A stretch of 64,000 bases of DNA, taken from assembly GCA_021234155.1 (NCBI GenBank), contig JAJEKV010000025.1, forward strand, positions 12,627,654-12,691,653, read 5' to 3'. This DNA comes from Isoetes taiwanensis. Lineage: Eukaryota > Streptophyta > Lycopodiopsida > Isoetales > Isoetaceae. Within the stretch, counting starts at the first letter, position 1. Each line of letters starts with the position of its first letter. The notes beneath the pieces were generated by a model, which saw nothing but the letters and a program-made list of their open reading frames with translations, was not told the origin of the DNA and did no database searches. This document shows positions 20,936 through 32,480 of the stretch, piece by piece. The translations under genes were made by a program, and so were the position numbers.

Positions 20936-22417
20936 GTGACTGAACATCAGGCTCCAAAGAAGCGGTTCAATCAAGAAGCCCAACACAAACGGGAGGGATA
21001 TATTGACATTGCTACCAACATCCCTGTGGACTTCTCTACTCCTTCCAGCTATCTTGACTATGTGGTGGCCCGACGGCACCTTTTCCTTTTCAAGTGGTAC
21101 GGTGCCAATGGCAATGTTCATCAACAGCCCCTCAAAAGTGTGGATTTCCTTCGGATCTGGCCGGATCTTTCTATAGAAGACAAGGGTTTATTTTGTGCCC
21201 TCTTAGTCTTTGATCAGCTCACTTCTGAAGATCCGGAATTGGTCATTTTCCGTGTTGTTCAGCCTATGGCTTATGTTTTTCATGACTTCTACCTGGCGGA
21301 TCTCCATGATAAATTCCGGGATGAGGCCCATCGTGTTTTTCGAGGCAACTCCAATGCTGCTTGGTTGTTATCATCAACCAACAAATATTTCAAGGATCCT
21401 ACTCAGTCTCAGACTCTTGAACAGGAGTACATGCCTGAACTTGCTCAGCACTTACCTCTGTGGCAGGCTGAAATATTGGACCAGGTAAACAAAAATTTGG
21501 CGCATCCTGACGATCTTGAGTTCGCCCAAATTTATATGCAGCACTTGGGAGGCTATAATCAACTCTGTGGCCTTCTAGAAAGCAAGACCATCCCCACGAG
21601 TTGGGTAAATCCTCCTATCTATCAATTACTCTCTACTTCAGAATGGGACCATTGGTGTCGTGCTCTTGATCAGAATCTTGTTCAAGCATTTAGGGACATG
21701 GCTCTGCAACCCACGCACACGGGCATGCTTCCCTCTCCCTATGCTTCCTTAGGAGCATTACCTCCCCCCGCCCACCTTCCTCTCTTCGACCGGGCGCTCT
21801 TCCCTTTTGGACGAAGGTCCCGATGGCCACTGGTCGACTCGCCTCGGTCTCCACCTGGATCTCGTGGGATCCCGCTTTGTCCGACGCCCTTCGATTGGGA
21901 GGATGGTGCCACCTTGGACACTACTACAAATTGGCTCTATATTGCTAATGAGCGTGGTTGGCAACGCCTGATGCTATTCATGGCCTTGACACCTTCTTGC
22001 GCAATCGCCGCCACCTCACCGGACCCTTCACCACCGCCGTCGGTTTCCGGTTGCTCTCAAGCGCATCCCCGTCAGCTCCTTAAATCGGGTGGCGTCCATC
22101 TTTTTCATGCGAACCCGATGCCGGCTGTCGGTGCCTTAGGTCTCCGTTGCCTACTCATGGAGTGCCAGTTTGTTTCTTCTGAAGCCCATGCGGCCCTGGA
22201 AGACATGGTGCGCTCTCACTTCCTCATTGATGCTGATCCTGCTCTTGGGCTCAACACTCCTGATGCACTTCAAACACGTCAGGATCTCATAAGCACTTAT
22301 CACAATGGTGCCCGCCCTCATTCCCGTGAGGATCACTTTCAGACTGCTGGTTTCCTGCCCTCGGAAGCACTTCCTCCTTTCCTTGGTGACCGAAAGTGTC
22401 GTTTGGTGGGGTGTTAG
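20936..22417 (+). CDS. Intact 493-codon extra ORF between integrase and 3-prime LTR
   Basis: A complete open frame starting Met-Thr-Glu-His-Gln-Ala-Pro-Lys-Lys-Arg and ending at the 3-prime LTR boundary (the stop falls just inside the LTR). The N-terminal 250 residues look globular and conserved in style, with Trp, Tyr and Phe-rich segments such as Trp-Pro-Asp-Leu-Ser-Ile-Glu-Asp and Phe-His-Asp-Phe-Tyr-Leu-Ala-Asp. A Pro/Ser-rich linker (residues about 270-360) follows, then a second domain. I see no signal peptide or obvious transmembrane helix, which argues against the envelope-like ORF of some Athila elements. It sits where extra ORFs occur in Athila/Tat elements. That it is intact while gag-pol is broken is notable. 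The family is not recognised. Confidence 0.55.
   Translation: MTEHQAPKKRFNQEAQHKREGYIDIATNIPVDFSTPSSYLDYVVARRHLFLFKWYGANGNVHQQPLKSVDFLRIWPDLSIEDKGLFCALLVFDQLTSEDPELVIFRVVQPMAYVFHDFYLADLHDKFRDEAHRVFRGNSNAAWLLSSTNKYFKDPTQSQTLEQEYMPELAQHLPLWQAEILDQVNKNLAHPDDLEFAQIYMQHLGGYNQLCGLLESKTIPTSWVNPPIYQLLSTSEWDHWCRALDQNLVQAFRDMALQPTHTGMLPSPYASLGALPPPAHLPLFDRALFPFGRRSRWPLVDSPRSPPGSRGIPLCPTPFDWEDGATLDTTTNWLYIANERGWQRLMLFMALTPSCAIAATSPDPSPPPSVSGCSQAHPRQLLKSGGVHLFHANPMPAVGALGLRCLLMECQFVSSEAHAALEDMVRSHFLIDADPALGLNTPDALQTRQDLISTYHNGARPHSREDHFQTAGFLPSEALPPFLGDRKCRLVGC
22402..22411 (+). promoter_or_regulatory. Polypurine tract of the Athila/Tat-like element
   Basis: TTTGGTGGGG immediately before the 3-prime LTR, in the position that primes plus-strand DNA synthesis. 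Confidence 0.6.
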
Positions 22418-22997
22418 TCCCAATGCCTCTCAGGTGCGGACTATTCATGCATCTGACGGACCAAGTCAAGTCCAAGGATCCAATCAGCGCTGGTCGGTCA
22501 TCAAAGCCCAATGAAGACCAAGCGGACCGATTACCAGCAATCAAAAGCCTGGTTGCAGTACCAAAAGGCCCTTTCGGACAAAGTGATGACCCGTCCACCG
22601 CCTCGGCCAACAGTAGCGATTCAGGGCTTTTCAAGAGGCACCGCCATCACTCCTACAAATCAGGCCTCCTTCCAGGAGTCGGCACCGAAATCAGTCAGAG
22701 TGTCTATATTGGGCCAAAGGCCATTCTACTATATATATGAGTAGAGCTAGCATATGATTTTTAGATGAGTTTTGAGTCTTGTCTCACTTCAGTTTTCTCG
22801 ATTATAGAGCTCATGTATCATCATCATTGATATCAAGGAAGCTTATCATTGTTGTCTCATTATTCTTTTGTTTTCTTTTCCCTTCCTTTTGTTTTCTTGC
22901 AAATCCCGCGTGACATAGTCCCCGGATCCTCCTGTTAGATCCAAGGGTCCTCACAGAGGGCTGTCTTGCAGGAGTTCCCGAACCCAGACCCCAAACA
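22412..22997 (+). repeat. 3-prime LTR of the Athila/Tat-like element
   Basis: 586 bases, TGTTAG to AAACA, closely similar to 11502-12078; most differences are small indels near CAG/CTG/CGG sites. CCTCT follows at 22998-23002. Confidence 0.85.
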
Positions 22998-24400
22998 CCT
23001 CTGCCTCGTACCCATCTTCTTCAACATTGTCCCTGCTTTGTAGGCTCTAGTTTTCTCAACTCCCACCGCCACAATGATTAGCATTCTCACAAGCGGACCA
23101 ATCAAAATTGATGCATGCCTTACAAAAACATGAAAGAGATCTACACATTAACTTTGTTGGATCATTTGGATCTATGGATGATACGCACGAAGAGATTGCA
23201 CCCCTTTCACCGAGCACATCAAATCTTTGGGAACGGTCAATGTCGGACACCTTCCAAAATACCCTTTCCACATCAGAAATTTTCTCTTCAAGAACCTCAC
23301 ATGCGCTTCTCAGATTTTTATCACTTTCCCATCCTTTTTTCTTTGTTCTGACTCAAGCCATAGTTTGGCTATGGCTCCTTCTCCGTCATGTGTGCCCTTC
23401 CCATGTCCTGAGCCAAAGAAATTCCAGTGCATTCTGATCTTATGTTGTTGATGATACCTAGTTACATAATAAAAAGCTCTTCTGGACTTGAATTGGGTTG
23501 CACGGCCGTCCGCACCAAACTAAATGGTATTTCATATGGCCAAAGACCATTTTCTCTCTCACCAATTAAGGTGCATAGTGAATGCTTTTTGTACAAAGTG
23601 AGTATCATGTATTTTGTCATCTGAAATAAAGAAGTGCACACATTTCCTCGTTTTACCCTGTACCTTGAACATCGTGATGTGGACCAATATGCTGATTTGT
23701 TCATTGTACCAATGTTGTGCTTGAATCTCGTTGAATGGCTTCAAAGTATAATTCTCCGAGAAACAACAACTGATAATACGGTATCATCACGAAGACTCTT
23801 CATGGATTCCTTGAATTGTTTGCTCTGCCAATGTGCCACAAAGTTATGATATACAAGCTTTGACATATGATCAAACATGTTATCCAACATATTACTGGTG
23901 CTGCCTTTCTTGTCAATTAGCTTTAGTCTTCGTGAAGTTCCTTTCTTCGAGTGCTCATTAACGCAACCATAGACTTGCCAATCAAGCGTTTGATCAATCT
24001 GCTCATTGGATTCTCTTGGACACAACTCAATTAATTGTTTCCCACAATTTCCACAATCTGATTTGATACATCGTAGCTTATGCCACTCATTGCCTGCTGC
24101 TCTGTCACATACCATAGCCCTCCAAAATGTGCTAACATTATCAAATGTCATGTTCTTGGCTTGACATATCCCAGCATGAGCTTCAGCTGCGCACACACCA
24201 CAATTGCACGAACAATTTTCATGGAGTCTTGACCTCATCAAATTAAATGCCTGCTTGTACAGATGTGATTGCTCATGTTTCACGCAACAACATGTGTTTC
24301 TTTCCTTTAGCTTTCTAATGCAAGAAGGTTTTAAGTATTCAAATTGCCTTAGCCCAATCCAACCTCTCGGATAATCGATCCACAAAATTGAATAATTCAA
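22998..24400 (-). pseudogene. Cysteine-rich transposase-derived gene, main part
   Basis: Read right to left: Tyr-Pro-Arg-Gly-Trp-Ile-Gly-Leu-Arg-Gln-Phe (about 24360), a Cys-Cys-Cys-rich block with many paired cysteines (24310-24000), and His-Asn-Phe-Val-Ala-His-Trp-Gln (about 23840). After one-base frame loss near 23758 come Glu-Asn-Tyr and the Gln-His-Trp segment, Ser-Asp-Asp-Lys-Ile-His-Asp-Thr-His-Phe-Val-Gln-Lys (about 23620), Trp-Asn-Phe-Phe-Gly-Ser-Gly-His-Gly-Lys-Gly (about 23400) and Val-Phe-Trp-Lys-Val (about 23260). This order matches a large uncharacterised transposase-like family I know from mosses, lycophytes and ferns. Acidic residues would form the nuclease site. Frameshifts, stops and the gypsy insertion downstream make it inactive. 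Confidence 0.6.
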
Positions 24401-24436
24401 ATTGTAAAATTACAAAGGAAATAAAATTAGTCATCT

Positions 24437-24479
24437 CATTACATTACATTACATTACATTACATTACATTACATTACAT
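24437..24479. repeat. CATTA pentanucleotide microsatellite
   Basis: About 8.6 perfect copies of CATTA. Confidence 0.95.
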
Positions 24480-26184
24480 GCAAATCTTTTACATATTCGA
24501 GACCCTAAACTCCCACACATACATGTATATTCTGACATGAATTTTATTTCATTTACTATGAAGTCACATAATTTCTTGACAATTAATACATCTCCACACT
24601 AATTTCTTCTTAGTTACTGCCTACATCTACAATACATCCAGAATATACATGTAAACAAATATACATGTACGTGTTGCCATGAAATAATTTGACATTTCCA
24701 TGTAGAGCAAACTAGTGCAGATTGCATCTACATTACATTCAAAAAGTAAAGAAATCACATAAAACTTTACATCAAGATTACAAAATAAAAACATCTTTAT
24801 TCTCGCAAAAAAAGATGCAATTACAAATAAATTACAATGCATTCACGTGTAATGTCAACATATTGAATTGGTTGTGTCCTCTTCTTCATGACATCTCTAA
24901 TTTTTGGTGAAACCTTTGAGTTATCTAACCAAAACTGATTTACAGCAGCATTCACCTTTCTTCTAATTGGCTTTGTCACGTATCCATCCCTACAAACCCT
25001 CTGTTTCGATCTTCTTTGCCTGCTTGTAACGGTGCTTTCAAAACTTCATCAATGAGGATTGAAATCAACCCGATCGTCGACCTCCTCAGTGCTTGCATGA
25101 GAGTCCAATCCTTCTTCCATAGTTTCTTCTTCAGCTGGTGCTTTAAGACATCGATCCATTCTGCAGAAAGGGGATACAACATCCTGCACAAAAAATCAGA
25201 TTAATTACTGCTTGAAGGGATTTGTATTACTGCTTGAAGGAAAGGGATTTCAATTTCTTCAAGATACATTTGTTTCTTGAAATGCATTCGATTTAGGAGC
25301 ATGTATAATCGATTCGGGGCAAGTTTTCCTTGAGGTAGAATCTGGAGCCATGTTTGATCGATTGAGGAAAGTTCAAAATGTGCGCCAAGATTTTGGGAGG
25401 ATTTGGTATAATCATGGAGAATATTGTACGTCAACCGCCTTTATTAATAATAGGCAACTCCATTTAAAATTCAAAATGTACATTACAAACACTTTAACCC
25501 AGTTCAAATTTCTACATCAATATACAAAAAAATTCAATCACCCTTTCATGCTTCTACCCACCCTCGCTATCCTGGTATACGACGGAGGTTTACCCTCTCG
25601 GTCCCGTAATTTAGCCCGTCCTCCTTTTTCTAGTGCAAGATCAGCCCTTTGGTGAGGAGATGTTCCAAAACACGTATGTTAGAGTAGAAGCAAAGAGAAT
25701 GGAGAATTACCGTAGCTCTTATCATGCATATCTTAGCATAACTTGCTTTTACAATCTACAAAATTTAAACTGCAATACCTGGGTATTGGCGCACTATTTC
25801 CATCATATGTAATAGCTTGTTATAATTGCACTTACCAATGAAGCTATATTGGTCATGAATAAGATAAGGTAGAATCACTCCCTTTTGTTGTTGAGCAACA
25901 TGCTCATTGTCACAAATCCTTTAAGTGCTGTCTGCTCAATTAAAGACTTGCAAATACATTTTGCATTACCTTAAACATTCATACCATGAGGTGGTAGATC
26001 CAGTGAAGAAAATAGGAAAGGCCAAACCACTTTACCCTCAAGACCTCTCAAGATTTTGTGCAACAAGCAAAGAAAGAACCATCGAGAATATGATATAAAC
26101 TTATCGTATGAAGGTACTCCATTTTGCCAACAAGATTCGTTTTACTTTAAGTTTAAACAAGTAGTCCTAACCACAGATTCATCA
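24480..26184. other. AT-rich flank, possible 5-prime exons of the transposase-like gene
   Basis: On the minus strand, 24976-25191 contains a Trp-Ile-Asp-Val-Leu-Lys-His-Gln-Leu-Lys-Lys-Lys-Leu-Trp-Lys-Lys segment and 25201-25434 a short aromatic-rich frame; both could be remnants of upstream exons, but I cannot join them to the main part. No other gene is supported; a run of small AT-rich frames fills the rest. Confidence 0.25.
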
Positions 26185-26634
26185 ATTATCAAGAATTTTG
26201 ACTATTCTATACCTTGTGGAGTAACCAAAAATACATTGCTTTATCATGTTTGAATGCGACCTTGAAAATATACTATAATTAAGCATGACAAAACCATCTT
26301 TTGCAAAAGGTAAAATCAAGAATAACACAAGTATTATCCAAAGAAAAATACCAATGCTTCCCTTTAATGCCTTAGTTCTCATATCAATTAAAAAAACAAG
26401 TGCCAAACCTGGTTGAGATTATCAAGAATTTTGACTATTCTATATCTTGTGGAGTAACCAAAAATGCATTGCTTTATCATGCTGAACAGACTTCAAAAAT
26501 ATACTATGATTAAGCATGACAGAACCATGATCTTTTGCAAAAGGTAAAATCAAGAATAACACAAGTATTATGCAGCAAAAATACCAACGCTTCCCGTAAT
26601 GCCTTAGTTCTCATAGTGCCAAACCTGGTTGAGA
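26185..26634. repeat. Tandem duplication, period about 233 bp
   Basis: The block from ATTATCAAGAATTTTGACT (26185) to AACCTGGTTGAG is repeated from 26418 with roughly 90% similarity and some small indels. No coding frame is maintained, so this is a non-coding segmental duplication. Confidence 0.8.
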
Positions 26635-28908
26635 AGGACGTCTTTGTCCTCCAAATCATGATAATCTGCAGCAAAAAGTTCAGATTGCTACTTCCTTAGG
26701 GTCTTGATACTCATTAATAACACACATACTACCGCTACCAGCTCCATTTTTGTTTGCTCCATAGAAGAGTGTAGAATCGGCCAAGTTATCAAGCTAAATC
26801 CCTTATGTTGCTCATTGCAAAAGCGTAGGGCAAAACAAGGTCGCACACATTGCAAAAATGTCCCCAAGATTTATCAATATGTAGGGTAGAATCCGTCAAA
26901 AGAGCCAACACGTAATAGTTCATTTCCTAGCGAGGGATGCAAATATAAGCAAGAAGGTAAAGCTACAAAATCCTTATTCTTGTAGTACATTATATGCTAA
27001 GTAGCAAAATGCAAACACATATAAATCTAACAATAGGTTTGTAGATCATATATGCCAAAGGGTAGGTTCTAGAACTCATTTGAAAAGCATGCTCCAAGCA
27101 AAAACACTGATCATATAGACCTGGATGGAGCCTTTGGTTAGCAAAAACCAGTTAAAAATTTTGTTGCAGAAAATGTGCACTCGTTTGTAGGGCCATCTGA
27201 CTATGTTGTTGTGCTCCAATACAACTTGCTGGCCAAGCTAAACAGATCATAGAACTTCCTCTTTGGATACAACAGATTATTGGAAGCCCCTTTGGAGATG
27301 GAGGCAGTTTTGAAGGATTGCTATGATTGAGAAAAGGACCCCTGCACAAATATCTATTCCGATAGATTATTTGCTTAAGGCACTCAAATGAGTGTTTTGT
27401 CAAGGTAAACAAGGATCATACTAAGATCACAGAGAAACACACTATCGATCCGCCATATACAAAGCAAGAACAACCACAACCATGCTAAACATACAAAAAA
27501 AGGAAGGCCCTAAACATGAAGGCCCTTTCTGAGATCCAGATTCAAGCTTAGCCAAAGAAAGGACCGCCAAACTAAGAGCCGAAACCACAACCCAGATCAA
27601 TCAAAGAACCACTGAACCTTCCTACTTAAATGGCCCTCTTCTCTTGATGTCTCAAAGAAAATCCAAAGAAGCTTCCACAATCGATTAAAACAACGGCAAA
27701 CTTAAACTAGAATCAATTAAAACAAAGGCAAACCAAGATTAGAATGAAGCAAAGGAAGCACAAAAAACTTGTGATCGCCTCCAGAGTCGCTCCTAACCTA
27801 TATATCTTTTATATATACAAGAAATTTATCACGCCGGCCAAGGCCGCCGCGAACATTTCTTTTGTTTGAGTTAGTGCAAAAGATGCCCTATGCAAAAGAT
27901 AGACCTTGTGTATAAGATAATCGGTGTTAAAGAAGAAAAAAGCAAAATGCTTGTGCATTTCGACATACATTGATATTTCAACTTATGTGGGTGAAGCCCA
28001 TGATTTTATCTCAAGCAAACATTGGTGTTCGGACTTCAGGATCTTCTAAATATTGGTGTTCGCCATGAGATTCCCTCTATAGAGCACAACTTCATCCTTA
28101 AAGAACTTCTCGATCCCGTAATTCGATGGGAAATATTTAGGAGGTCATGTTTAATGAGGAATATTAGATTGATACATGTAGTATTCTCTCATAGTGGTTT
28201 CTATCATAGTGGATTTGACTTGATGTTCATACTAATGTAGGAACAGGTACTAAGCCTGGTCTCATTTTTCTTAGTGTTTGGTTTGATATGTGCGTATCAT
28301 CCTTCATTCTTTGTATCTTAGTGAACATGCGCATGTGTGGTCCATTTTTTATTAGTCGTGTATGCCTAGCCATATAATCTAAGAGGAAAGAATAAGATCC
28401 CATTTAATTTTAGCATGATGTCGTGTGGGGATGAATGAGTTAGTGATGAAATTACTTTAGGGATGGCTATGATTTAAACATGGATGATGATGGAATGATT
28501 ATGTAGTCACTTTTCTCGGCTTTAGAGGCTTTTGAAAGAAGTGAGAGAACGAGTAACGAAGCTAAAAATAACCATTTGTTCAAAAGTACGAGCACCTCAA
28601 AATCGGGGATGCCCATCATCGTCGCCCATAGCCACGGATTATCTGCTGCAAGGTATCAAAGTCTGCCTAATTTGTCGTTTCTGTCAGATTTTCAAAGCAG
28701 ACTCCTTTGAAGCAGGGTCTCGAAGCAGGGCCACGAAGCAGAGTCTGTCGGATGGGGCTGCAAGAAGAAGTCCTGAAAGACAGAACTCAATCATGAACTG
28801 GCTAAAATTTGAGGGAATTTTGCCCACATGGTTTGCATTATGCAATGCGCTGATTCCTCCTTTACTTTACATTTTACTTTGCACCCCTGCTCTGCCATAT
28901 ATGGAAGC
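26635..28908. other. Unassigned AT-rich DNA left of the Copia array
   Basis: No recognised gene on either strand. The longest frame (28532-28999) runs into the Copia LTR and has no domain. A short GC-rich patch with GCCGGCCAAGGCCGCCGCG occurs near 27830. No target duplication for the Copia array could be tested, because its right end is outside the window. Confidence 0.3.
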
Positions 28909-29103
28909 TGTGAAGAAAATACTTGACAGATCAGCATCTTCTTTGGCATCCACGTCAGCCCCAAAGGGCACGCCTGTTAGTTACGGCCATAAGCCATAAC
29001 GGAGCATTCTAATTCTAATTCTATTTTTTGTTGTAGAGAGCTCTGACATGGGGGCTATTCCCGTCTAGAGATAATTCCATCTACCTATTCCCATAATTCT
29101 TTA
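28909..29103 (+). repeat. Copia LTR 1 (5-prime LTR of unit 1)
   Basis: Starts TGTGAAGAAAATACTTGAC and ends just before the primer site; the last bases (TTCTTTA) do not give a canonical CA, so the 3-prime edge could be off by a few bases. Confidence 0.8.
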
Positions 29104-29119
29104 TGGTATCAGAGCAGGG
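29104..29119 (+). promoter_or_regulatory. Primer-binding site, initiator-Met tRNA type (Copia unit 1)
   Basis: TGGTATCAGAGCAGGG matches the common plant primer site complementary to the 3-prime end of initiator methionine tRNA. The same site occurs after each later LTR, clean in unit 5 (59595) and altered at CAG in units 2-4. Confidence 0.85.
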
Positions 29120-29358
29120 AAGCGATGGGAAAGAGAGTGCAGCGGCAGAAGAATTTGCTTAAATCACTCGGAATTCAATGCGTGATAGCCAGAGTGAATC
29201 ACAGAATTGCACAGCGGAAATTGAAGCAGAAACAAAGCATCAGAAACATCCGCAAATCTGTATTCCAGAGACTAACATTCCGGTGAGAGAAGGAAAATGT
29301 TTTTGTTCAAAGTTTCATAACAAATCCATTAATTCGGGTTTATTCCAAAGAATTAGGA

Positions 29359-30169
29359 TGGAGATAGTTCCCGGTGGAAAATATGTGTTGGAAAAATTCA
29401 ACGGAAGAAATTTTCATACCTGGCAAGTCAAAATCAAGTTCCACTTGATTGAGAAGGATTTGTTTGGAGTTGTTGATGACACAGAGAAGAAATCGTCTGA
29501 TGCAACAGAGTTAGCAAAGTGGAAGGTGAAGGATAGGAAGGCTATGGCAATGATTGGTCTCGGCTTAGGAGACGCCCATATTCATCATATGAATTTCTCA
29601 AAGACTGCAAGGGAAGTTTGGGAAGCCTTAGAGAAGATATTTGGTGCACAGGCCAAACATTCTAAGGTTCGATGCAAGAGGCGACCCTTTGAATTGGCAT
29701 GGAGGAAGGAGGAAGTCTTGCAGAACATATAAGCCAGTTAAGATCAATACTCAATCAGTTGGCAGGGATAAAGCAAATGCAACAGATGATCATGCCAAGG
29801 CAGTATTTTTTCATAGTCTTCCGCAGTCATATTCTCATGTCGTCACCACTTTGCAGAGAAGGATTGTCACTTGCACAGGTTATAGCATCTTTGCTAGAAC
29901 AAGAGCGCCAGATGAAAGAAGGAGATCAGTCCTCAGTGGCCATGTTCATGAATAAGAAGCCTTCAAATTGGAAAAAAACATTTGAGAATGCTGGTATGAA
30001 GAATAGTAAAAAGGAAGCTGGAAGCAGTGGCAGCAATGCCAAAGATGCTAGAGCATCATTGAATGGCAGGTTTGCAAAGAAGCCTGCATCCTCAAGTAAA
30101 AGGAAAGGAGTTTGTAATTATTGCAAAAAGCCTGGCCATTATGCGCGTGAATGCCCAATTTGCATGGAG
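29359..30169 (+). pseudogene. Copia unit 1 gag
   Basis: Starts Met-Glu-Ile-Val-Pro-Gly-Gly-Lys-Tyr-Val-Leu-Glu-Lys-Phe-Asn-Gly, then Phe-His-Thr-Trp, the standard N-terminal Gag motif of plant Copia elements. A Trp-Glu-Ala-Leu-Glu-Lys-Ile-Phe segment and the Leu-Arg-Ser-Ile-Leu-Asn-Gln-Leu helix follow. A CCHC zinc knuckle (Cys-Asn-Tyr-Cys...His...Cys) lies at 30112-30153. Frame changes near 29670 and 29775 and a TAG after Cys-Met-Glu (30170) break it. Compared with unit 5, the first change replaces the GCATTTCTGAAG segment, again at a CTG. Confidence 0.85.
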
Positions 30170-30915
30170 TAGGGAAAAGACAAGGCATTCCGGACAGATC
30201 TTGAGGATGAGAAGGGCTTCATGGCTCAAGTAGAGGAAAAACCTGCTGAGGATCAGATTATATGGATTGACTCTGGAGCCACTCAACATATGTGCCCAAA
30301 GGAGGATTACTTTCAGGACTTGCAGCCAGTGCATGGAACAAGGAAAGTAATGATGGGAGATGACTTTGGGCATGTCATTGTAGGAATGGACAGCATCAAA
30401 ATTGCCTTAGACAGTGGACTCACACGCATAGTTCGAAGAGTGTTATATGTACCAGGCATCACCAAAACGCTGTTATCAGTAGGAGCATTGGCTGATCTAG
30501 GATATACAGTTTGGTTTCAGAAAAAAGGGTGCCATGTAACTTCAAGAGATCAGCAAACAATTGCCTTGGAAGTGAGATATGTTTCATTATACAAGCTAGA
30601 TGCTCAAGTGATCAAGAAACAGCCCGTTGGAGTCAATGTCATGATTGCTCAAGGAGAAAATGCTCAGCTTGATTTGTGGCACAAGAGACTTGGTCATTTC
30701 AATCATCAAGCAATTATTGAGATGCACAGGAGATCATTAGTGGATGGCCTCAAGCTATCCAGCTATGAAATGTCCAAGTTGTGTGATGCATGTGTACTTG
30801 GCAAGCAACATCGAAGGCCCTTTCCCAAAGGGCAAACTGTGCGAGCTGTTGGAGTACTCGACTTGGTGCACAACGACATATGTGGACCAATGTCAGTGGA
30901 GACCTTTGCGCATAA
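30170..30915 (+). pseudogene. Copia unit 1 protease and integrase N-terminal region
   Basis: The aspartic protease motif Trp-Ile-Asp-Ser-Gly-Ala-Thr is at 30263-30280, followed by Gly-Ile-Thr-Lys-Thr-Leu-Leu-Ser-Val. The GAG-pre-integrase zinc domain reads His-Lys-Arg-Leu-Gly-His-Phe-Asn-His (30680) to Cys-Asp-Ala-Cys-Val-Leu-Gly-Lys (30785-30805), an HHCC finger. Reading is open from 30221 until the gypsy insertion cuts it after CATAA (30911-30915). It resumes at 44941. Confidence 0.85.
30911..30915. repeat. Target-site duplication of the H3-carrying gypsy element, left
   Basis: CATAA, identical to 44941-44945; the uninterrupted Copia units 2 and 3 carry a single copy at this position (GCATAAGAGGTAC). 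Confidence 0.9.
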
Positions 30916-32479
30916 TGTGACGTTCCCAAAGACAAACGGTCCCAGGCCCCAAGATCTTTATCTTTGCCTGGAAATCACTGCATTACCGCGCCACCTCGAC
31001 CGACGCCTGACGCCGACGTGTAGCGCGGTAGCCCCTAGGGGGCAACTTGCAAAGTATGTGCATTTATTAATGTGCACATTTACCAATGTGCACATTTATC
31101 TAGGTGCACATTTTCCCATGTGGACACTTTATGCCACCTAGTCATTAAAAGGCAAGTGGGCCACACCCAATTATCCCACATGCTTAAAGGGATAATTGGA
31201 AACCCTAGCCCTAAACCCTTGTCTATTTAGGTAGGAGAAACCCTAACTTGCCATTTTAGGCCCATAGGGTTTTAGAGCTCTGTTTTGCTTGCTCCGAGTC
31301 AAAACCGCCTCCCGGACTGCCCTCACGGCGATTTGACTCATTAGTTTCCCCTTTAGCTCCATCTCCTAGCTTGACCCGGCCGGGGATGGTCGAAGTTCAG
31401 AAAGCGAGGAGCGAGCCAAGGATCCAGGTATTTAGTCGATTTAATAGCATAAACCGTCCTCCAGTCTTTGTATCAGTAGGTTTAGCCTATTAAATTGCCC
31501 ATAGCAGCCATTTAGATTCTCAGTTACCAGACTCTAACTAAAGAACCTAACTCTATGAGATAGATTAGATCTAGTTCTTTAGTTCTTCTCTGATGTATAT
31601 GGATGATGTATCTCTGTGAACTCATTGTATTGGGAAGGGGGATAGAGACCCTAAAGCTTAGTAGTTGATGCTCCTAGAGTAGCCTCTCTAGCACACTTGT
31701 AGATTCGCCTCAGTGTACAAGAACCACACACGGTTGTGGGTGAAGGGCCGGCCGCTAAGAAGGAGGTTCGTGTTCTGACTCTTGAACGGTCCCTCTGGTG
31801 TGTAAGGCCTACCGGGGATCCTTGTGACTAGGTCTAATGGCTTGCCACTGAGCGCGGGTAAGGCATGGGCTCGACACCCGTGGAGTGGTGTTCACTTTCC
31901 AGTGTGTTAAGTCGAATACGGGCAGTGGCCCTCTAGTCACCTTGAGTCAGCATGGAGACCTCTGGCGTGGGGAGATGCAACCCAGGAGTAGCCCCTTTGG
32001 CTATGCATCCGGCGGGCTACAGTCAGGTCCCAACACTTTTCAACCTACTCTGCAAAGTGTGCACAGGAGGGGCGGATGGAGTGGACAACCCTATGCCATG
32101 TTCTGATGCCAGCCAAATCCATTGTCATGATTCTGTCTGCAATGAACTCTGGAGACCCAAGCCGTCAGTCATCCCTGGAGTCTGAGTCTTGGGTAGGAAC
32201 CCATACGTATTGTGCTGATATTTGTCTATGCAGATGTTGATGTACCACCCTTAGAGGTGGATATATGATGATGTTATGTACTGACGTGTATGATTACACC
32301 TCCGCAGCTAGGTAGGCCCTGAGGGAGACGGGGTAAAATGACCCCTTCACTCTTCCCACTGGGGCTCGTTACGGGCGCAGTGATATGTGGAGGGCCTTGT
32401 ATCAGCATGGAGCTGGTATGGGGGATGAACTCCTGTTTGTATATGGTGAGTGCACCGTATACGAGTAGGGGACGTCACA
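30916..32479 (+). repeat. 5-prime LTR of the H3-carrying gypsy element
   Basis: 1564 bases. Contains four ATGTGCACATTT-like repeats near 31050-31125. It is near-identical to 43377-44940 except for clustered small differences, many at CAG/CTG/CGG sites, suggesting a recent insertion once consensus errors are discounted. Confidence 0.9.
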
Positions 32480-32480
32480 G

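Larger units (their letters stand above)
11502..22997 (+). mobile_element. Athila/Tat-like Ty3/gypsy retrotransposon (complete, TSD CCTCT)
   Basis: Two similar LTRs (11502-12078 and 22412-22997) beginning TGTTAG and ending AAACA enclose gag, protease, RT, RNase H, integrase, an antisense small ORF and a long extra ORF, in that order. The 5-bp duplication CCTCT flanks the element at 11497-11501 and 22998-23002. Protease before RT and RT before integrase makes it Ty3/gypsy. The Asp-Gly-Gly protease motif, the tRNA-Asp-like primer site, the absence of a chromodomain and extra ORFs after integrase fit the non-chromovirus Athila/Tat group. It interrupts a minus-strand transposase-derived gene. Pol is broken in several frames while the last ORF is intact. 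Confidence 0.85.

Noticed and set aside
20936-22417. Envelope-like glycoprotein
   Set aside because: No signal peptide, transmembrane helix or cysteine pattern of an envelope protein is visible.
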